DNA of 64,000 nucleotides from Paralvinella palmiformis (Eukaryota > Annelida > Polychaeta > Terebellida > Alvinellidae): contig JAODUP010000021.1 in NCBI GenBank assembly GCA_025642065.1, positions 1,126,001 through 1,190,000 on the forward strand. Reading direction: 5' to 3'. Every line of letters begins with the position of its first letter. Positions within the stretch are counted from its first letter, which is position 1. Below are positions 38,375-47,016 of the stretch, piece after piece. The notes under the pieces were generated by a model, which saw only the letters and a list, made by a program, of their open reading frames with translations, was not told the DNA's origin and searched no databases. A program made the translations under genes and the position numbers.

Positions 38375-38726
38375 GTATATATTACCTTTCCTGCATTTCA
38401 GGCTATACTCAATGCCATTGAAATAAAACTCAACAAACAACAGGAGACCGCCGTAAGTATCAACCTACGATCCGGTTTCCTCTTATTTTCTCGCCATTTC
38501 CCTTTGACACAAGAATGCTCAGACACATGCCGTTATTACAGCAGGAAGTCCTAGACGTCAGCGATGGCGCATTTGAGTCTGCCCCTCAGTGGGTTAACGA
38601 TGACGCCACTTCCTCTTGCATGATCTGCGATGTTAGATTTAAATCGTTGGTTAAAAGACGTCATCATTGCCGAGGATGTGGCCTGGTTAGTACATGTATT
38701 CTCTCTCTCACTCTCTTTCTCTCTCT

Positions 38727-38773
<47 letters not shown>

Positions 38774-41700
38774 CCCCCCTCTCCCCCCTCTCTCTCTATA
38801 TATATATATATACTATGTCAGACAAGTACACATCCTACAATGGGTGAAGCAACATTTAGATCAAGTACTCGTACTCAATATTTAGTACCCAAAATATAAT
38901 TGATACACATTTAATCTACCAATAATTCAAATAAATTAAGATACCTTACCCCATTGGTGAGCGATATAAGGAGAAACTGCTTATAGCTCAGACTATCAGA
39001 AGTTTCTTCCAAATATTTGTTAGTGTAAAATTGCTCGATGTCCCCCTTTCCTGATTATAAATTCACGTTCGTATTCTGTTTCCATTCTTTGTAAACCGAC
39101 TAAAAACAGTTGGACATTTTAATGTCTCGGCATATCTTATAGATCTACAGACGGATTGATTCTAACTAAATCTAATAACTTTATTCCGTTTCGCCATGTG
39201 CTCCACGTACACTCCAGATCTTCTGGGAGCCTACCTTATTACACTAACAGTCACTCTCCGGTTGCAAGAGAGCATACACTATTACACGGTCACGACATTA
39301 CATTCCTCCTCTCTTTAAAATTAATGATTGTAAGTTCTGATTAATTGTTCAATGATACTTCTTAAATGTGCACTATTCCAAATATAATCCGAAATTTTGA
39401 CTTGGGATCCTGCTAAAAATATCTGAATCAGTCTCAACTCAATCTTTCACTGTCGCATACACATAATTCAAAATAAATGTCTTAAGATTACTTAACTGAT
39501 TACCATTGTCCACACACCATCTAATAGAATCCTTATTGTGGAAACAGAAGTTATCAGTACCTGCTTCCAAAGGACTAGATGGGTATTTAGATCGTTCAAC
39601 TGTACTTCGAGTAGCTGAGTCTTCCGCCCCACTCACTTCAGTTGGGACATCATTATTCATGGAATGGTCCTCCATCAAGTCACTTTCCATTGGCGGTTCC
39701 ATCTTCACGTTCACCGGTTTGAACATTGAAACTTTTCGAGTAACAACATGCCGTTCGTTCCTAGCTGTGATCATTGTTCCTTGTCTAGCTACCATCTCAT
39801 AGGATATGGGTTGGCAAGGGGTAGAATATATGTTTGTTCTTCTTTGTCTCATCATGACTACGTCTCCTGATTGGAGACTCGAGGATTTCGTCTTTGCTCT
39901 TTTGTCAGCATATTGCTTAATTCGAGACTTTGCTCTCGCATCTGCTTCTCTTATGGTTCTATCAGACTTGAATGCCTCCTTGTTTTTAGATACGGTTGTC
40001 CTGATGTTCCTGTTAAAGAGTGTCGTTGCTGGAGGTACTCCAGTCGAGCCGTGTGGTATAGCTCGAAACCGGTACATTTCCTGCTTCCACACTTTTCCTT
40101 CAAGTATTGCGCCGTGAATTGCCTTTTCAATGGTTCGCATGAATCTCTTCAGTTCACTGTTAGCTGGTGCCCATTCTGGTGTTATTTTCTTGTGCTGGAA
40201 ACCTGCGTGCTCAGCAAAAGATTTGAATTCTGAGCTTTGGAACGGAGGTCCATTGTCTGATTTCATCACTTCATCACCCCATTCCTAGTAGTGATCTCCC
40301 TTTCTCTGCATTCCCCACTCTTCATTTTTCTTATGGAGTCCAGCTTCTGAGGATCTGCTGACACTCCTTTTGGGCTGCTCCAGACCTGTCCAAAGAATGA
40401 CAGGTGTCTCTTGTTAAACACACACTTTTCTCTGTTCAGTGTGAGATTGCTTGCCTTCATTTGTTCGAACACTCGATGGAGGTTATCATCATGTTCAGCC
40501 TGTGTACAATCATGTACCAATATGTCGTCGCTGATGTTGAATGCTTTCGGGATGCCCTGTAGAGTAGTCTGTACTACATTCTGGAAGACTTCTGCTGCTG
40601 AACTCAAGTCAAACATAAGTCATTTATATTTCCATAAATTTATATCCATTTATATCCGTCGGATAGTTCGATTTGCTTCGTGCATATCTTCGGCTTAGGC
40701 TGAGCGACTATTGGGCTGACCCATTGTGTTGGTCCATCTGTTACTTCCTCTATGATGTCGAATTGTTTCAGCTTCTCTAGCTCTTCTTGACCCTACTCTC
40801 TGATATGATGTGGTATTCTTTAATGCCAATTATGCACAGGTTGAATCGTCTCATCAATGTGTACTTGACTTGGACACCTTTTAATTGGCCAATGCCTTTA
40901 AAGAGGTCTCTGTACTCCTCGCACAGTTTTGAAAAACGATTAGTTGTCTTCCGAGATATTGATTCCCTTACCTTGTTCACTTTATATATTCAGAGCTCGG
41001 GAAATTGCTTTTCCCTTCACATGTCACATATACCGTGCTGCTAACTGTGGCATTGTTTCCTCTGATCTCTGCACAGATGTTTCGTCGAATATTCATTGAT
41101 CTCCCTGCATATGGGATAACCGGGTTATTCTCGTTAGTTAGCATTGGGTGTTTCTTTAGACTTTTGAATGTTTCTTCATCTAGCAGGTTTTTAGATGACC
41201 CCGTGTCAACTAGTATTTTGACAGCTAAGTTATTAATCATCACATTCACTAATGGTTTGTTGACACTGTTTACTTCCATCTAATTCCGGTACATTGACCA
41301 TACGTAATGGTTCTCTTCACTTATTGGCTGAGTGTGGTCTACATGTATGACCACTTTCCCTTGTTTTTTCAGTTGTGGAGTGTCTGGACCTCTCTTTTGT
41401 TGTGTTCCGACACCATTAGACTTGTGGGGTAGTTTAGTGGAATTGCAAAACTTTACAAAACGGCCTATCTTGCCACATTTATGACATGTTTTTCTTTTGT
41501 TTTTTTTCTTCTATTTCTTCAGCTTGTCGCTTAGACAGTTCAAGTGATCTCCCGACACCGAGGAGTTTTCCAGTGTCATTTCCTCACTCAATACTCTTAT
41601 TCTCAGTTTCTGGAAATTTCCCTTGGTCACGATCTGTGTCTTTATCTCTCTATTGACATCATGAAACTGGCACGATGCTGCCAGTTCCCGCAGTCTTGTG

Positions 41701-44334
41701 CAATAACTGTGAATGAACTCATCTGCTCTCTGTTCACACTGGTGAAACTTGAAAACTTCATATTCTTTATTCAAATGTGGCTTAAAATAGTTGTTGAGTT
41801 TGCCTACTTCCTAGTCAAACTTTGAATCCGTGCCATTGCCAGGTATTGTGTCAAAGATAGCATTGACTGACTCATCTACAAAACGTAAAAGCCACGCTCG
41901 CTTTTCGATTGGTTCCGTTATTTTGCTGATAATCAGTAGTCGTTTGAAGTGTGATAATCACTTCTCCCATCATAGTCCAATTGCTGGCCCCGTAATGTCA
42001 AAAGATAGAAACTGGGGTAACGCTGTTGCCATTTTTTCTTTCTTTTGTTTAGCGAAAATGTCAGTTCAAACTTCGGGTAGTGACAGTGTTATTGTACTTA
42101 CCATTTTTGTTGATCTTCACTTCATACATTTGTGACGAGCGACGCTATCGAGGTTCTCTTTGTCTATGTGAAGTTCGTTAATACGATTTATCAAATGCTG
42201 TGTCTTCAAATTCATCATGGCATAAACACATCGTTTAATACAACGATATAAACAAATAAATAGATTTTATTTTATTGTTTTTATGTCCGTACCTCATGTC
42301 ATTATAACTTATACCCCTAATATTTATTTTCTTTATTCTGAAATTATATTATTATATTCTTTTAAATGTACTATCATTAATTGCAGCGATGACAAGCTGA
42401 AATGCCATATTTCTGAAATAGGTGATCAAACACTACTTATGTCTGTAATTATCATTTTACAACAATACATACAAAAATGCATAGCTTTGAATAGTTGCTT
42501 GAGTATAATTTGACAGAGGAATGGAAATATTAATAATAAATATACGGAGAGCTCTTTTCGCGGAAACTGGAATTTCCTGTTAAAATCAACCAAACATGAA
42601 ATTGAAATGCATAATGCAGAAAATATTACATCTCGTTTCCTCTGTCCAATTCACGTTTGGATGTCCTGAATGTTATAAAGGCTCAGCGTCCTGTATGTTT
42701 TGAAGCTATCAATGGCTAGCAACTAATCCCAAATATTCTGATTCGTTAAATTTTAAATTGAATCTATCAGTAATAATCTATGAAGACTATGAACTTCATC
42801 ACCTGCTAAAGTTACAGACCTTATTATCTTGACACTTTGACAGATATCATTTGAATTATGAATTTACCGTTACGTCTATCATATCATTAAATTATAGCTT
42901 GTTATTTAGTTGTTTCGAATAAAATAGAAGCTAGTTTTGGCCGATAACAATGAGTGTGCTTCATTAAAAAGGATTTCTAATAAAATAGAAAATTATATCT
43001 TTAGACGTGAACGTGGTCACAGTAATGGTTCATATAGTTTAGGAATGGTGAAGAATGAGACGTTAATGGTGAACAATTACTTGATATGTATGTTACCACG
43101 TAAAGAGTAATACGTACCATCACTTGCAATACATTTGGAGCAAAGGGTCTACGCCCAAACAGAGAGACGTACCAATTTCCCGTTATTTCTCATTCAACCT
43201 CAAATAATTGTATAAAATAATCTCAGACTAGCAGTTGCCTGTCAAGAGTCCGCTAATAAAAACGGACTAAGCTCATAATAAACGATACTAGCTCAGTTGT
43301 ATTTTTGTGGTACTAGAGTTGGTTCTACAATAACACTTAACTTTTCTGTTATCTAGACGTTATCTACTACATATCAAATATTGTTTTCAAACTGAGTACT
43401 GTTAGCCAATGTGAAGGTCGAAATTCAATCAATCGCCCGATGGGACAATAATCGGGTACTGGTCGGCTGGAGACCTACATGTCGCGTTAACTATATTTGT
43501 GTCGATCCACCCTCGGCTTTGCCGCTAATAACCGCCTGTCGCCCGACTGAGTTGTTTTATCTGGAGGCTGTTGATTGATTGGCTGATTTTCTTTCGATTC
43601 ATGATCCATAATCATCAAACACGGATAGCACACAAAAGTGCAAACACCTATTTCCAGTGTGGTCCCTTTTATCGTGTGGTTGTTCACCCCACTACTCACC
43701 GCCACTCACAGGGGAGCGGTACGGAAAGACAGAGTGTATTACGTCATCAGGGGGGGGGGTCTTTAATGTCCCCCTTTTCATATTGGAGACTGTTCTTTTT
43801 ATCAACTACGCTTCTGCTTTTCTATATTCTACGTGATCTTGTCTCTGATTATGGTTCTATTCAAATCTATTTAACTGAACTAGATTTATTTTCAAATTCA
43901 CCCGAAAACAGACAATTTCAGTATGACATATAATTCATGTAATTAGGCGTCAATTTGAGGAAGCAACATGACATCAGCTATCTTCCAATTGTCCCCAAAT
44001 AATACAAAATTATTATACTAAGAAGATTAAAAAAAATAATTCTGACTTTTGTCATAACAATGTAAACATTATGTTTGTAGGTGGTTTGTAGTAGGTGTTC
44101 CAGCCAGCAGATGGCACTACCATATCTAGATGGTCAGGTGGCCCGTGTCTGTGATATCTGTTTCCTTCGGGGGAGGAAAACACTTCCGGAACTGACTCGT
44201 ATGGTGAGCAATTATAGACAGAAAGGGCCGAAAGATGGGGCTGCTCACAAGATGACGACATCTGGTGGCGGCATGCATGACTATAAACAGGTGATGAGAA
44301 CAAACAGTGATCGAGATGCTCCTATCAGCTGTTA
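22135..44334 (+). CDS. FGD-like RhoGEF: DH, PH and FYVE domains
   Basis: Seventeen exons can be joined in phase: 22135-22297, 23690-23812, 23984-24263, 25121-25316, 25929-26036, 26232-26377, 26931-27087, 27887-27974, 30957-31007, 31289-31347, 31467-31616, 32773-32856, 37922-38016, 38176-38206, 38402-38452, 38542-38685 and 44081-44290 or to the stop at 44334. The product is about 725 residues from the first exon seen; the start codon lies upstream and was not found. Order: Tyr-rich disordered N-terminus, Dbl-homology domain, PH domain, FYVE zinc finger. FGD proteins activate Cdc42 and bind phosphoinositides to organise actin and membrane traffic (family knowledge). Usual FGDs have a second PH domain after FYVE; none is seen here. 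Every donor is GT except one GC. Could instead be a lineage-specific DH-PH-FYVE protein. Confidence 0.9.
22380..23447 (+). pseudogene. Non-LTR retrotransposon RT fragment in intron
   Basis: Plus-strand pieces read IEALHTGMMANVSVRREVP, then FLSAMLDEAFRDMGDGVYIQ, then ADDSALVTHSAEETLKIVDA (the catalytic ADD box, with the residues before it damaged), FGLKINIKKIEVL, LEFTYLGSTVSSNGCIDYEI and, in another frame, WMDKVTNKEILEPTGL and RWIGHLMRM. This order is the RT thumb and C-terminal region of endonuclease-type LINEs. Frame breaks occur near 22550, 22650 and 23040. It sits in the intron between the first two recognised exons of the FGD-like gene, and an (ATT)n run follows. Confidence 0.8.
23521..23572. 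repeat. (ATT)n microsatellite
   Basis: Sixteen or more ATT units, about 75 bases beyond the LINE fragment. Confidence 0.95.
24402..24801. mobile_element. Candidate MITE with GGAATTG-rich body
   Basis: Begins acatggggtccatt and ends aattgatcccatgt, a 14-bp imperfect inverted pair with two mismatches. The interior is dominated by ggaattgg/aattcc words and a palindromic block of tactcggagta words. It separates two stretches of the cactagggttat repeat, consistent with insertion into that repeat. No target-site duplication could be confirmed. No coding capacity. Confidence 0.5.
24805..24885 (+). repeat. 20-bp tandem repeat gttagcactagggttatata
   Basis: Four units in tandem, with one more similar unit at about 24375-24397 on the other side of the candidate MITE. 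Confidence 0.8.
25929..31347 (+). CDS. FGD-like gene, Dbl-homology (RhoGEF) exons
   Basis: Six exons (25929-26036, 26232-26377, 26931-27087, 27887-27974, 30957-31007, 31289-31347) build a Dbl-homology domain of about 200 residues. Conserved region 1 is VLDEIVSTEIDYVNKL; conserved region 3 is NMLMEPVQRFARYRLLL, matching the PVQR-PRY-LLL signature. Exon 9, only 51 bases long, supplies the short turn after RYRLLLQ and fits in phase 1 at both ends. The domain exchanges GDP for GTP on Rho-family proteins (family knowledge). The acceptor at 25927-25928 was chosen because it is the one that keeps phase with the preceding exon. A 2.3-kb transposon sits in the intron between exons 8 and 9. Confidence 0.88.
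26080..26200. repeat. (TCTA)n and (TA)n microsatellites
   Basis: Intronic simple repeats directly after the first DH exon; the acceptor of the next exon lies 30 bases on. Confidence 0.9.
27088..27886 (+). other. GC-AG intron of the FGD-like gene
   Basis: The only donor that keeps the reading frame between FRKLLNNIE and FGHRSCRLTLEN is GAG|gcaagt at 27088, a strong GC-type donor consensus. The acceptor is ttttag at 27881-27886. GC-AG introns are a known minor class processed by the major spliceosome. The intron also contains a poly-G run near 27198. Confidence 0.75.
27985..30275 (-). mobile_element. 2.3-kb DNA transposon with long inverted repeats
   Basis: The left arm (about 27995-28345) and right arm (about 29725-30270) are reverse complements over several hundred bases. 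Examples: tttttctgaaaacttagga at the left against tcctaagttttcagaaaaa at the right; ggcataactctgtcaatgta against its near-complement; cggggtaggggtacacc against the left-arm complement. The right arm carries about 150 extra bases. A decayed protein lies between the arms on the minus strand. The whole sits in the DH intron. Long arms resemble foldback or Polinton-unrelated cut-and-paste elements; I cannot name the superfamily, and the exact ends and target duplication are unresolved. Confidence 0.75.
28400..29720 (-). pseudogene. Transposon-borne protein with FEN/XPG-like acidic motifs
   Basis: Decayed minus-strand frames carry, in order: EQVLMRSLKTSGQLSRGQTM and a RLVWVLSSP / ELTGVSYTTSDQHKDL segment (29708-29397), PQLLFQRLVIAG (near 29200), VVVFDGYGD (near 28868-28896), a block reading FTGSMALCVKKKFF and NKENKKIFIDMLVERLEQ with VDAYLLIAKAAVEAT (28808-28630), CDDTDLLILLG (near 28585-28617) and LMPEPK. 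I recall this set from multi-copy uncharacterised proteins of aquatic invertebrates. The FDG, DAxLLI and DDTDLL motifs match in order the acidic active-site motifs of FEN/XPG nucleases; that relation is inference. Stops and frameshifts make this copy non-functional. Confidence 0.55.
30330..30500 (+). mobile_element. SINE family C, 3-prime fragment
   Basis: Shares atccaacca-gcaact near 30336 and the block aggttgccagcc-cgtaaaataa, catttcggc-att at 30450-30496 with the element at 63515-63720. The tRNA-like head is missing. Confidence 0.6.
31467..38452 (+). CDS. FGD-like gene, first PH domain exons
   Basis: Exons 31467-31616, 32773-32856, 37922-38016, 38176-38206 and 38402-38452 join in phase to give the end of the DH domain and one PH domain: LLKEGPATEI and KYRYLFL, then FSELLLVCSKK, FGIRLTVDINQIK, FPTDLTMVIKGQKG, SLLFSDSQKKEEWEEAI and the C-terminal helix ILNAIEIKL with the expected Trp (EEW). 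PH domains after DH assist exchange and membrane binding (family knowledge). The correct reading of exon 37922-38016 is not its longest open frame; it was fixed by phase with its neighbours. The 5-kb intron before it contains a foldback element, a THAP-like remnant and a decayed LINE. Confidence 0.85.
31915..32130 (+). mobile_element. tRNA-derived SINE, family D
   Basis: Head with ctggttagagcattgcgctg (A box) and gtgttcgaatccgactcc (B box), body with attattccctacgatattacc and ccgcatgacccagatgtgac, and a (CA)n tail. Only one copy is seen in this window. The fold is tRNA-like but the acceptor ends do not pair, so it is a SINE rather than a tRNA gene. Confidence 0.65.
32555..32705. mobile_element. 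Foldback MITE candidate
   Basis: ctaaagttataattggtggatgtact (split as about 32578-32603) and its near reverse complement agtacatccaggagtaataa-ctttag (32650-32677) flank a (TA)n core. Weaker pairing extends about 25 bases further out on each side. Non-coding. It lies in the intron between the two PH exons at 31467-31616 and 32773-32856, ending about 70 bases before the second. Confidence 0.6.
32860..34035. other. Intronic stretch without recognised feature
   Basis: Contains poly-G runs near 32883 and 33182 and scattered short open frames, including a plus-strand ATG at 33598 (MSDSDESFDILRDI) that is interrupted soon after. I see no reliable gene. Confidence 0.35.
34040..34410 (-). pseudogene. 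THAP-domain-like remnant
   Basis: Minus-strand frames read DWLQNMKRVQWKP, then SRKVC, then NVRLREDAIPTIFDK. The last matches the AVPTIF box that ends THAP zinc-binding domains, and the Trp and Cys spacing is compatible with C2CH THAP. The region between Cys and the AVPTIF box has shifted frame. THAP domains occur in P-element transposases and host regulators. The open frames at 34738-34986 and 35068-35412 on the same strand may belong to the same decayed element, but I do not recognise them. Confidence 0.45.
35068..35412 (-). other. Unrecognised open frame near THAP remnant
   Basis: About 115 codons open on the minus strand with paired Cys residues (WFCNCCSK) and a Ser/Leu-rich run. It lies 700 bases upstream of the THAP-like remnant on the same strand. 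Possible part of a transposase; no motif allows assignment. Confidence 0.2.
36130..37600 (-). pseudogene. Decayed LINE with RT and RNase H
   Basis: Minus-strand pieces include an LAYADEILY box (the ADD catalytic position changed to ADE) near 37440, KTKTMAFTFDA, NNYKYLGITIDSQLT (37237 onward), the thumb segment KSLIQSVLLYAA, and downstream an RNase H domain with LHWVPSDVNLEVND and ADELANES near 36260-36330. RT followed by RNase H is the layout of I/R1-type LINEs. Stops and shifts break it. It lies in the PH-domain intron of the FGD-like gene. Confidence 0.7.
37846..38400. repeat. Microsatellite cluster around PH exons
   Basis: (TTTG)n at 37848-37903, (TATC)n at 38033-38090, (CA)n and (CGCA)n at 38225-38330, (GA)n at 38335-38370. 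They lie in the short introns between three PH-domain exons and come within 20 to 35 bases of exon edges. Confidence 0.9.
38542..44290 (+). CDS. FGD-like gene, FYVE zinc finger exons
   Basis: Two exons, 38542-38685 and 44081-44290, split the FYVE finger after CRGCGL. All hallmarks are present: PQWVNDD (WxxD box), CMIC, KRRHHCRGCG (R-R/K-HHC-x-CG), VVCSRCS and RVCDIC, giving eight Cys/His ligands for two zinc ions. The FYVE finger binds phosphatidylinositol 3-phosphate on endosomes (family knowledge). After the finger comes a basic tail (LRGRKTLPELTRMVSNYRQK). The sequence CAG|gtgatg at 44288-44296 could act as a donor. If used, the gene continues to the short exon at 45836-45916; if not, it ends at the stop at 44332-44334. 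The intron between the two FYVE exons carries a Ty3/gypsy remnant. Confidence 0.92.
38697..38815. repeat. (CT)n(TA)n microsatellite
   Basis: Long pyrimidine run immediately after the donor of the first FYVE exon. Confidence 0.9.
39120..39302 (-). repeat. Ty3/gypsy 3-prime LTR
   Basis: On the minus strand a purine tract AAAGAGAGGAGGAA is followed by TGTAATGTCGTGACC, a typical LTR start, then about 180 bases with AATAAAG (a polyadenylation signal) near 39180. The far end is not exact; gccgagacatta near 39122-39133 is the likely terminus. No second copy is present in the window, so it is the only LTR left. Confidence 0.6.
39439..40269 (-). pseudogene. Ty3/gypsy integrase, C-terminal half
   Basis: Opens with KSDNGPPFQSSEFKSFAEH, carrying the second catalytic acid (D in DNGPPF), then ITPEWAPANSELKRFMRTI, where the family has the third catalytic Glu in the P-x-NGxxER region; here the matching residues read NSELKR. 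This is followed by IPHGSTGVPPATTLFNRNIR and a basic C-terminal domain. The first catalytic Asp and the zinc domain are gone. Long uninterrupted frame of 276 codons, but without an N-terminus. Confidence 0.8.
40266..40980 (-). pseudogene. Ty3/gypsy reverse transcriptase, broken
   Basis: An N-terminal piece (40980-40777, LCEEYRDLFKGIGQLKG) is followed, after stops and a frame change, by FDLSSAAEVFQNVVQTTL, ISDDILVHDCTQAEHDDNL (catalytic DD box) and LNREKCVFNKRHLSFFGQVW. The fingers region between them is shortened, and the sequence ends at the deletion that joins it to integrase. Confidence 0.75.
40977..41279 (-). pseudogene. Ty3/gypsy aspartic protease
   Basis: Contains VKILVDTGSSKNLLDEETF, with the DTGSS active-site motif of retropepsins intact, and the expected length of about 100 residues. 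It sits between gag and RT as usual for the family. Linked frames on both sides are interrupted. Confidence 0.7.
41511..41830 (-). pseudogene. Ty3/gypsy gag fragment
   Basis: EYEVFKFHQCEQRADEFIHS and LRELAASCQFHD match the retrotransposon gag region (F-x-QR-x-ES-D-F-x-R-L-x-LA-x-C-F). A CxxC knuckle would be expected near 41470-41500 (the plus strand there reads ccacatttatgaca), but the frame is lost. Confidence 0.65.
42140..43430. other. Gene-free AT-rich stretch
   Basis: No coding pattern, repeats or element ends seen between the gypsy remnant and the partial SINE. Confidence 0.4.
43485..43790 (-). mobile_element. Fragment related to 350-bp SINE family
   Basis: The segment ccactcacaggggagcggtacggaaaga and tctttaatgtcccccttttc matches the middle of the elements at 5437-5787 and 47017-47380. 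The rest is rearranged, so this is a partial, diverged copy. Confidence 0.5.
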
Positions 44335-44339
44335 AGGTG

Positions 44340-45394
44340 ATATAGATATGGCCATGTTGTTATCTTTCTGTCACACACGCGTACACATACACATACACAC
44401 ACACACACATACACACGTACTGCCACCAAACACATGTCAAATGTTACAATCTTACTGCTGTATAAATGAACGCAATTTCACGACATATTATGATTATGTG
44501 TGATATATATTTGTGTTACAGTCTAATACTCAGTTATTTATGTGTATTTTCATTACTTTGTCCAAAGTTGTAGATAGAACGGCTAAAATATGACGACAAG
44601 TAAATATTTATGATGTTTTTAACATATTTAGGTGGTCATAGAATGCACGAACGTTGAATTATGTTCAGGTTCACTCGGCCATACGAAATTAACGCACATA
44701 TCCACGCACACGCCCCCCCCCCTCCCACATTAATACGCACTCTGTATAATCTTTTCGTTTAATAGTTATGAAGCTTAAGCTGATAGGTAGTGTATTTTGT
44801 GTTTAATGTTTAATATGGGATAGTACACTATGTTATAATATGAGTATGATAGTAATAAATTATTATTAATAATATTGTCAATGTATCCATTCGTTTACCG
44901 CGGTTGTGATTTAGAAATGTGAGAATTTTTATTGTCAGATCTTTCTGTACGTTTACTTTGCATTTTGTAAATATGAGACAATGTTTTAGGCACACACTTT
45001 TTATTATTAGTAGTAGCAGTAGTGGTAATTGTAGTACACATTGAAATACCACATATTTACTGTTTATTGATGTTTTGTGGTCGAATATTTTCTTCTTTTC
45101 ACAAAGGACAATAAAGGATAAGGTGGACCTATTGATTTCTTGTATTAAACTATTCTGAACATACGTGCATGCGTGCATGCATATGTGCTTTTAAATAGTT
45201 TAAATATTTGTAAATATTAAACAAACCTTTAATATAAATGCAAGTCATTTATTGACCGTGATCGTATATTCCTACTCTACTAATATATAATACACGCTAC
45301 TCGCCTATTTATTAATGATACAAGAAATGTAACATTTTGTATGACTACCACAGCGCTACAGTGTTATTGTCATATATTTAGACCAGTTGTGTGC

Positions 45395-45459
<65 letters not shown>

Positions 45460-45693
45460 TGATGGAGACGAGAGAGGGAATGGGGGAAATATGGCATGCG
45501 GATAGTAAACACTTGACTACGTTACTGTGTATTCGAAGATTTATTTTTCTATGTTCTTAAACCTGAATTATGGTAGCTGATAAAAGCAATGTAACTTTGA
45601 TGATCTCTTATATTAATCTATTAATCTATTAAATGTGATTATACACAATACTATACTATCTACTATTACTACTACTACTATAAATAAAAGAAT

Positions 45694-45783
<90 letters not shown>

Positions 45784-45830
45784 AGAGAGAGAAGAGAGAG
45801 ATGGTGTGTGTTCACTCACTTACTCACTCA
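44340..45830. other. Stretch without recognised gene
   Basis: Contains (CA)-rich repeats near 44370-44420, a poly-C run near 44710, a long (TA)n at 45396-45456 and (CT)n(TA)n(GA)n at 45702-45800. If the gene uses the exon at 45836, most of this is intron; otherwise it is 3-prime UTR and intergenic DNA. Confidence 0.4.
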
Positions 45831-45835
45831 CTCAG

Positions 45836-45916
45836 AAACAGGTGCGCGATGGACCATCTGTTAGTTCACACAGCTCTGGCTTTAATATTTTCGATCCGTA
45901 TTTCAACAGAAACTAA
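45836..45916 (+). CDS. Possible last exon of the FGD-like gene
   Basis: Acceptor ctcactcag at 45827-45835, or aaacag six bases on, opens a phase-0 frame of 25-27 codons ending in TAA: VRDGPSVSSHSSG followed by FNIFDPYFNRN. It agrees in phase with the potential donor at 44291. If real, it gives the protein a short Ser-rich, aromatic tail rather than a second PH domain. It lies right after (CT)n(TA)n(GA)n repeats, so the acceptor tract is partly microsatellite. Transcript evidence is needed to choose between the two ends. Confidence 0.4.
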   Translation, partial: KQVRDGPSVSSHSSGFNIFDPYFNRN

Positions 45917-46772
45917 ATCATTACCTTGGCAACAGCTGGGCATTATCGACAAGCACACACGCACACGCATGCACACACACGCACACGCACACACACACAG
46001 TTGCTATTATGCAGAGAATCGCTGACGAAGCACTGGGCGAGAGATGGCAACGCTTGAACATACATTATTCTGTGTTAGCTTCTGTACAGGAAAATGTAAG
46101 TGCTCATGAATGCATAAGCAACAACGGCAACAACATCGCGGACAACAATCATCGGTCATACGGTTCATTATCATAGTTGAACAATTGCCACCAATAGGAC
46201 ACGAGCCCGCAGTAAATAAGACGCCATCTTTCCCAATTGGAAACATCAAGTCACGTGATGTCAATCTGCAGCGGGGCATTAGAATTGCTAAATATTATTT
46301 ACTTTGTCATCGTCGCAGATGTAAGACTCGTGTCGTAACGTCCATTATTCTAACTAATCGCCACCGTGGATACAGAAACAATGGAATCAAACACGTGCTA
46401 CTGTAGAAGGGGGGAGGAGGATGTTAGAATCACGTGACATCGTGGCGCTGTCATCGTAATATTACCGGAGTATGACTTTGACGTGGGTGTCATCATATCT
46501 GTATTGCGGTGGAGTTAATTATGCAGGTAACTAGAGAGACGGCCTGTAGGCCATTAAACATGCAGGTCGGTTGGTGATATATTTATTGAGTGGTCGTAAC
46601 ATCTGCAGGCGGTTTGTTGTCAGACCGTGGACCGTGATAGGTAGGTGATGACTGTGTTTTGGTTGTGTTTTGGTGGCATGTTAAAACCGTCGTCATTCTG
46701 GGAGACTTCACTCTATGGCTGATTAATGCTCTGATTAATACATGTAAAATGTGGTTATTTAATTTAAAGGTA

Positions 46773-46804
<32 letters not shown>

Positions 46805-47016
46805 GTTTGTTTCGGCGAAGTTTGACATCTGATCAGAACTATGGGTGTTGTGTAAACATTGTGTGAATCGTATACAGGACAAAGTGGAAATTGACTTCAG
46901 TACTGTAAAAATGTATGTAAATCAACAACCTAATTAAAGACGTGTCGGTCTTAGTGTACGCGGTGGGGATGGAGGTAGGTTGTATATAAGGCAATACATG
47001 CCAAGCAAAGTAAGCC

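Larger units (their letters stand above)
39120..42135 (-). mobile_element. Truncated Ty3/gypsy retrotransposon
   Basis: Read on the minus strand: gag (41830-41511), protease (41279-40977), reverse transcriptase (40980-40266), the C-terminal half of integrase (40269-39439), a purine-rich tract and a 3-prime LTR. RNase H, the integrase zinc domain and the front of the integrase core are deleted: the RT frame runs straight into the integrase DNGPPF box. No 5-prime LTR was found toward 43 kb. The element is inside the intron that splits the FYVE finger of the host gene. Frame breaks and the deletion make it inactive. Confidence 0.85.

Noticed and set aside
38078..38440. Cys/Val- and His/Thr-repeat frames
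   Set aside because: Translations of (CA)n, (GA)n and related microsatellites between PH exons.
39439..40269. Host gene in the 276-codon minus-strand frame
   Set aside because: Its motifs are those of a Ty3/gypsy integrase and it is followed by a purine tract and LTR.
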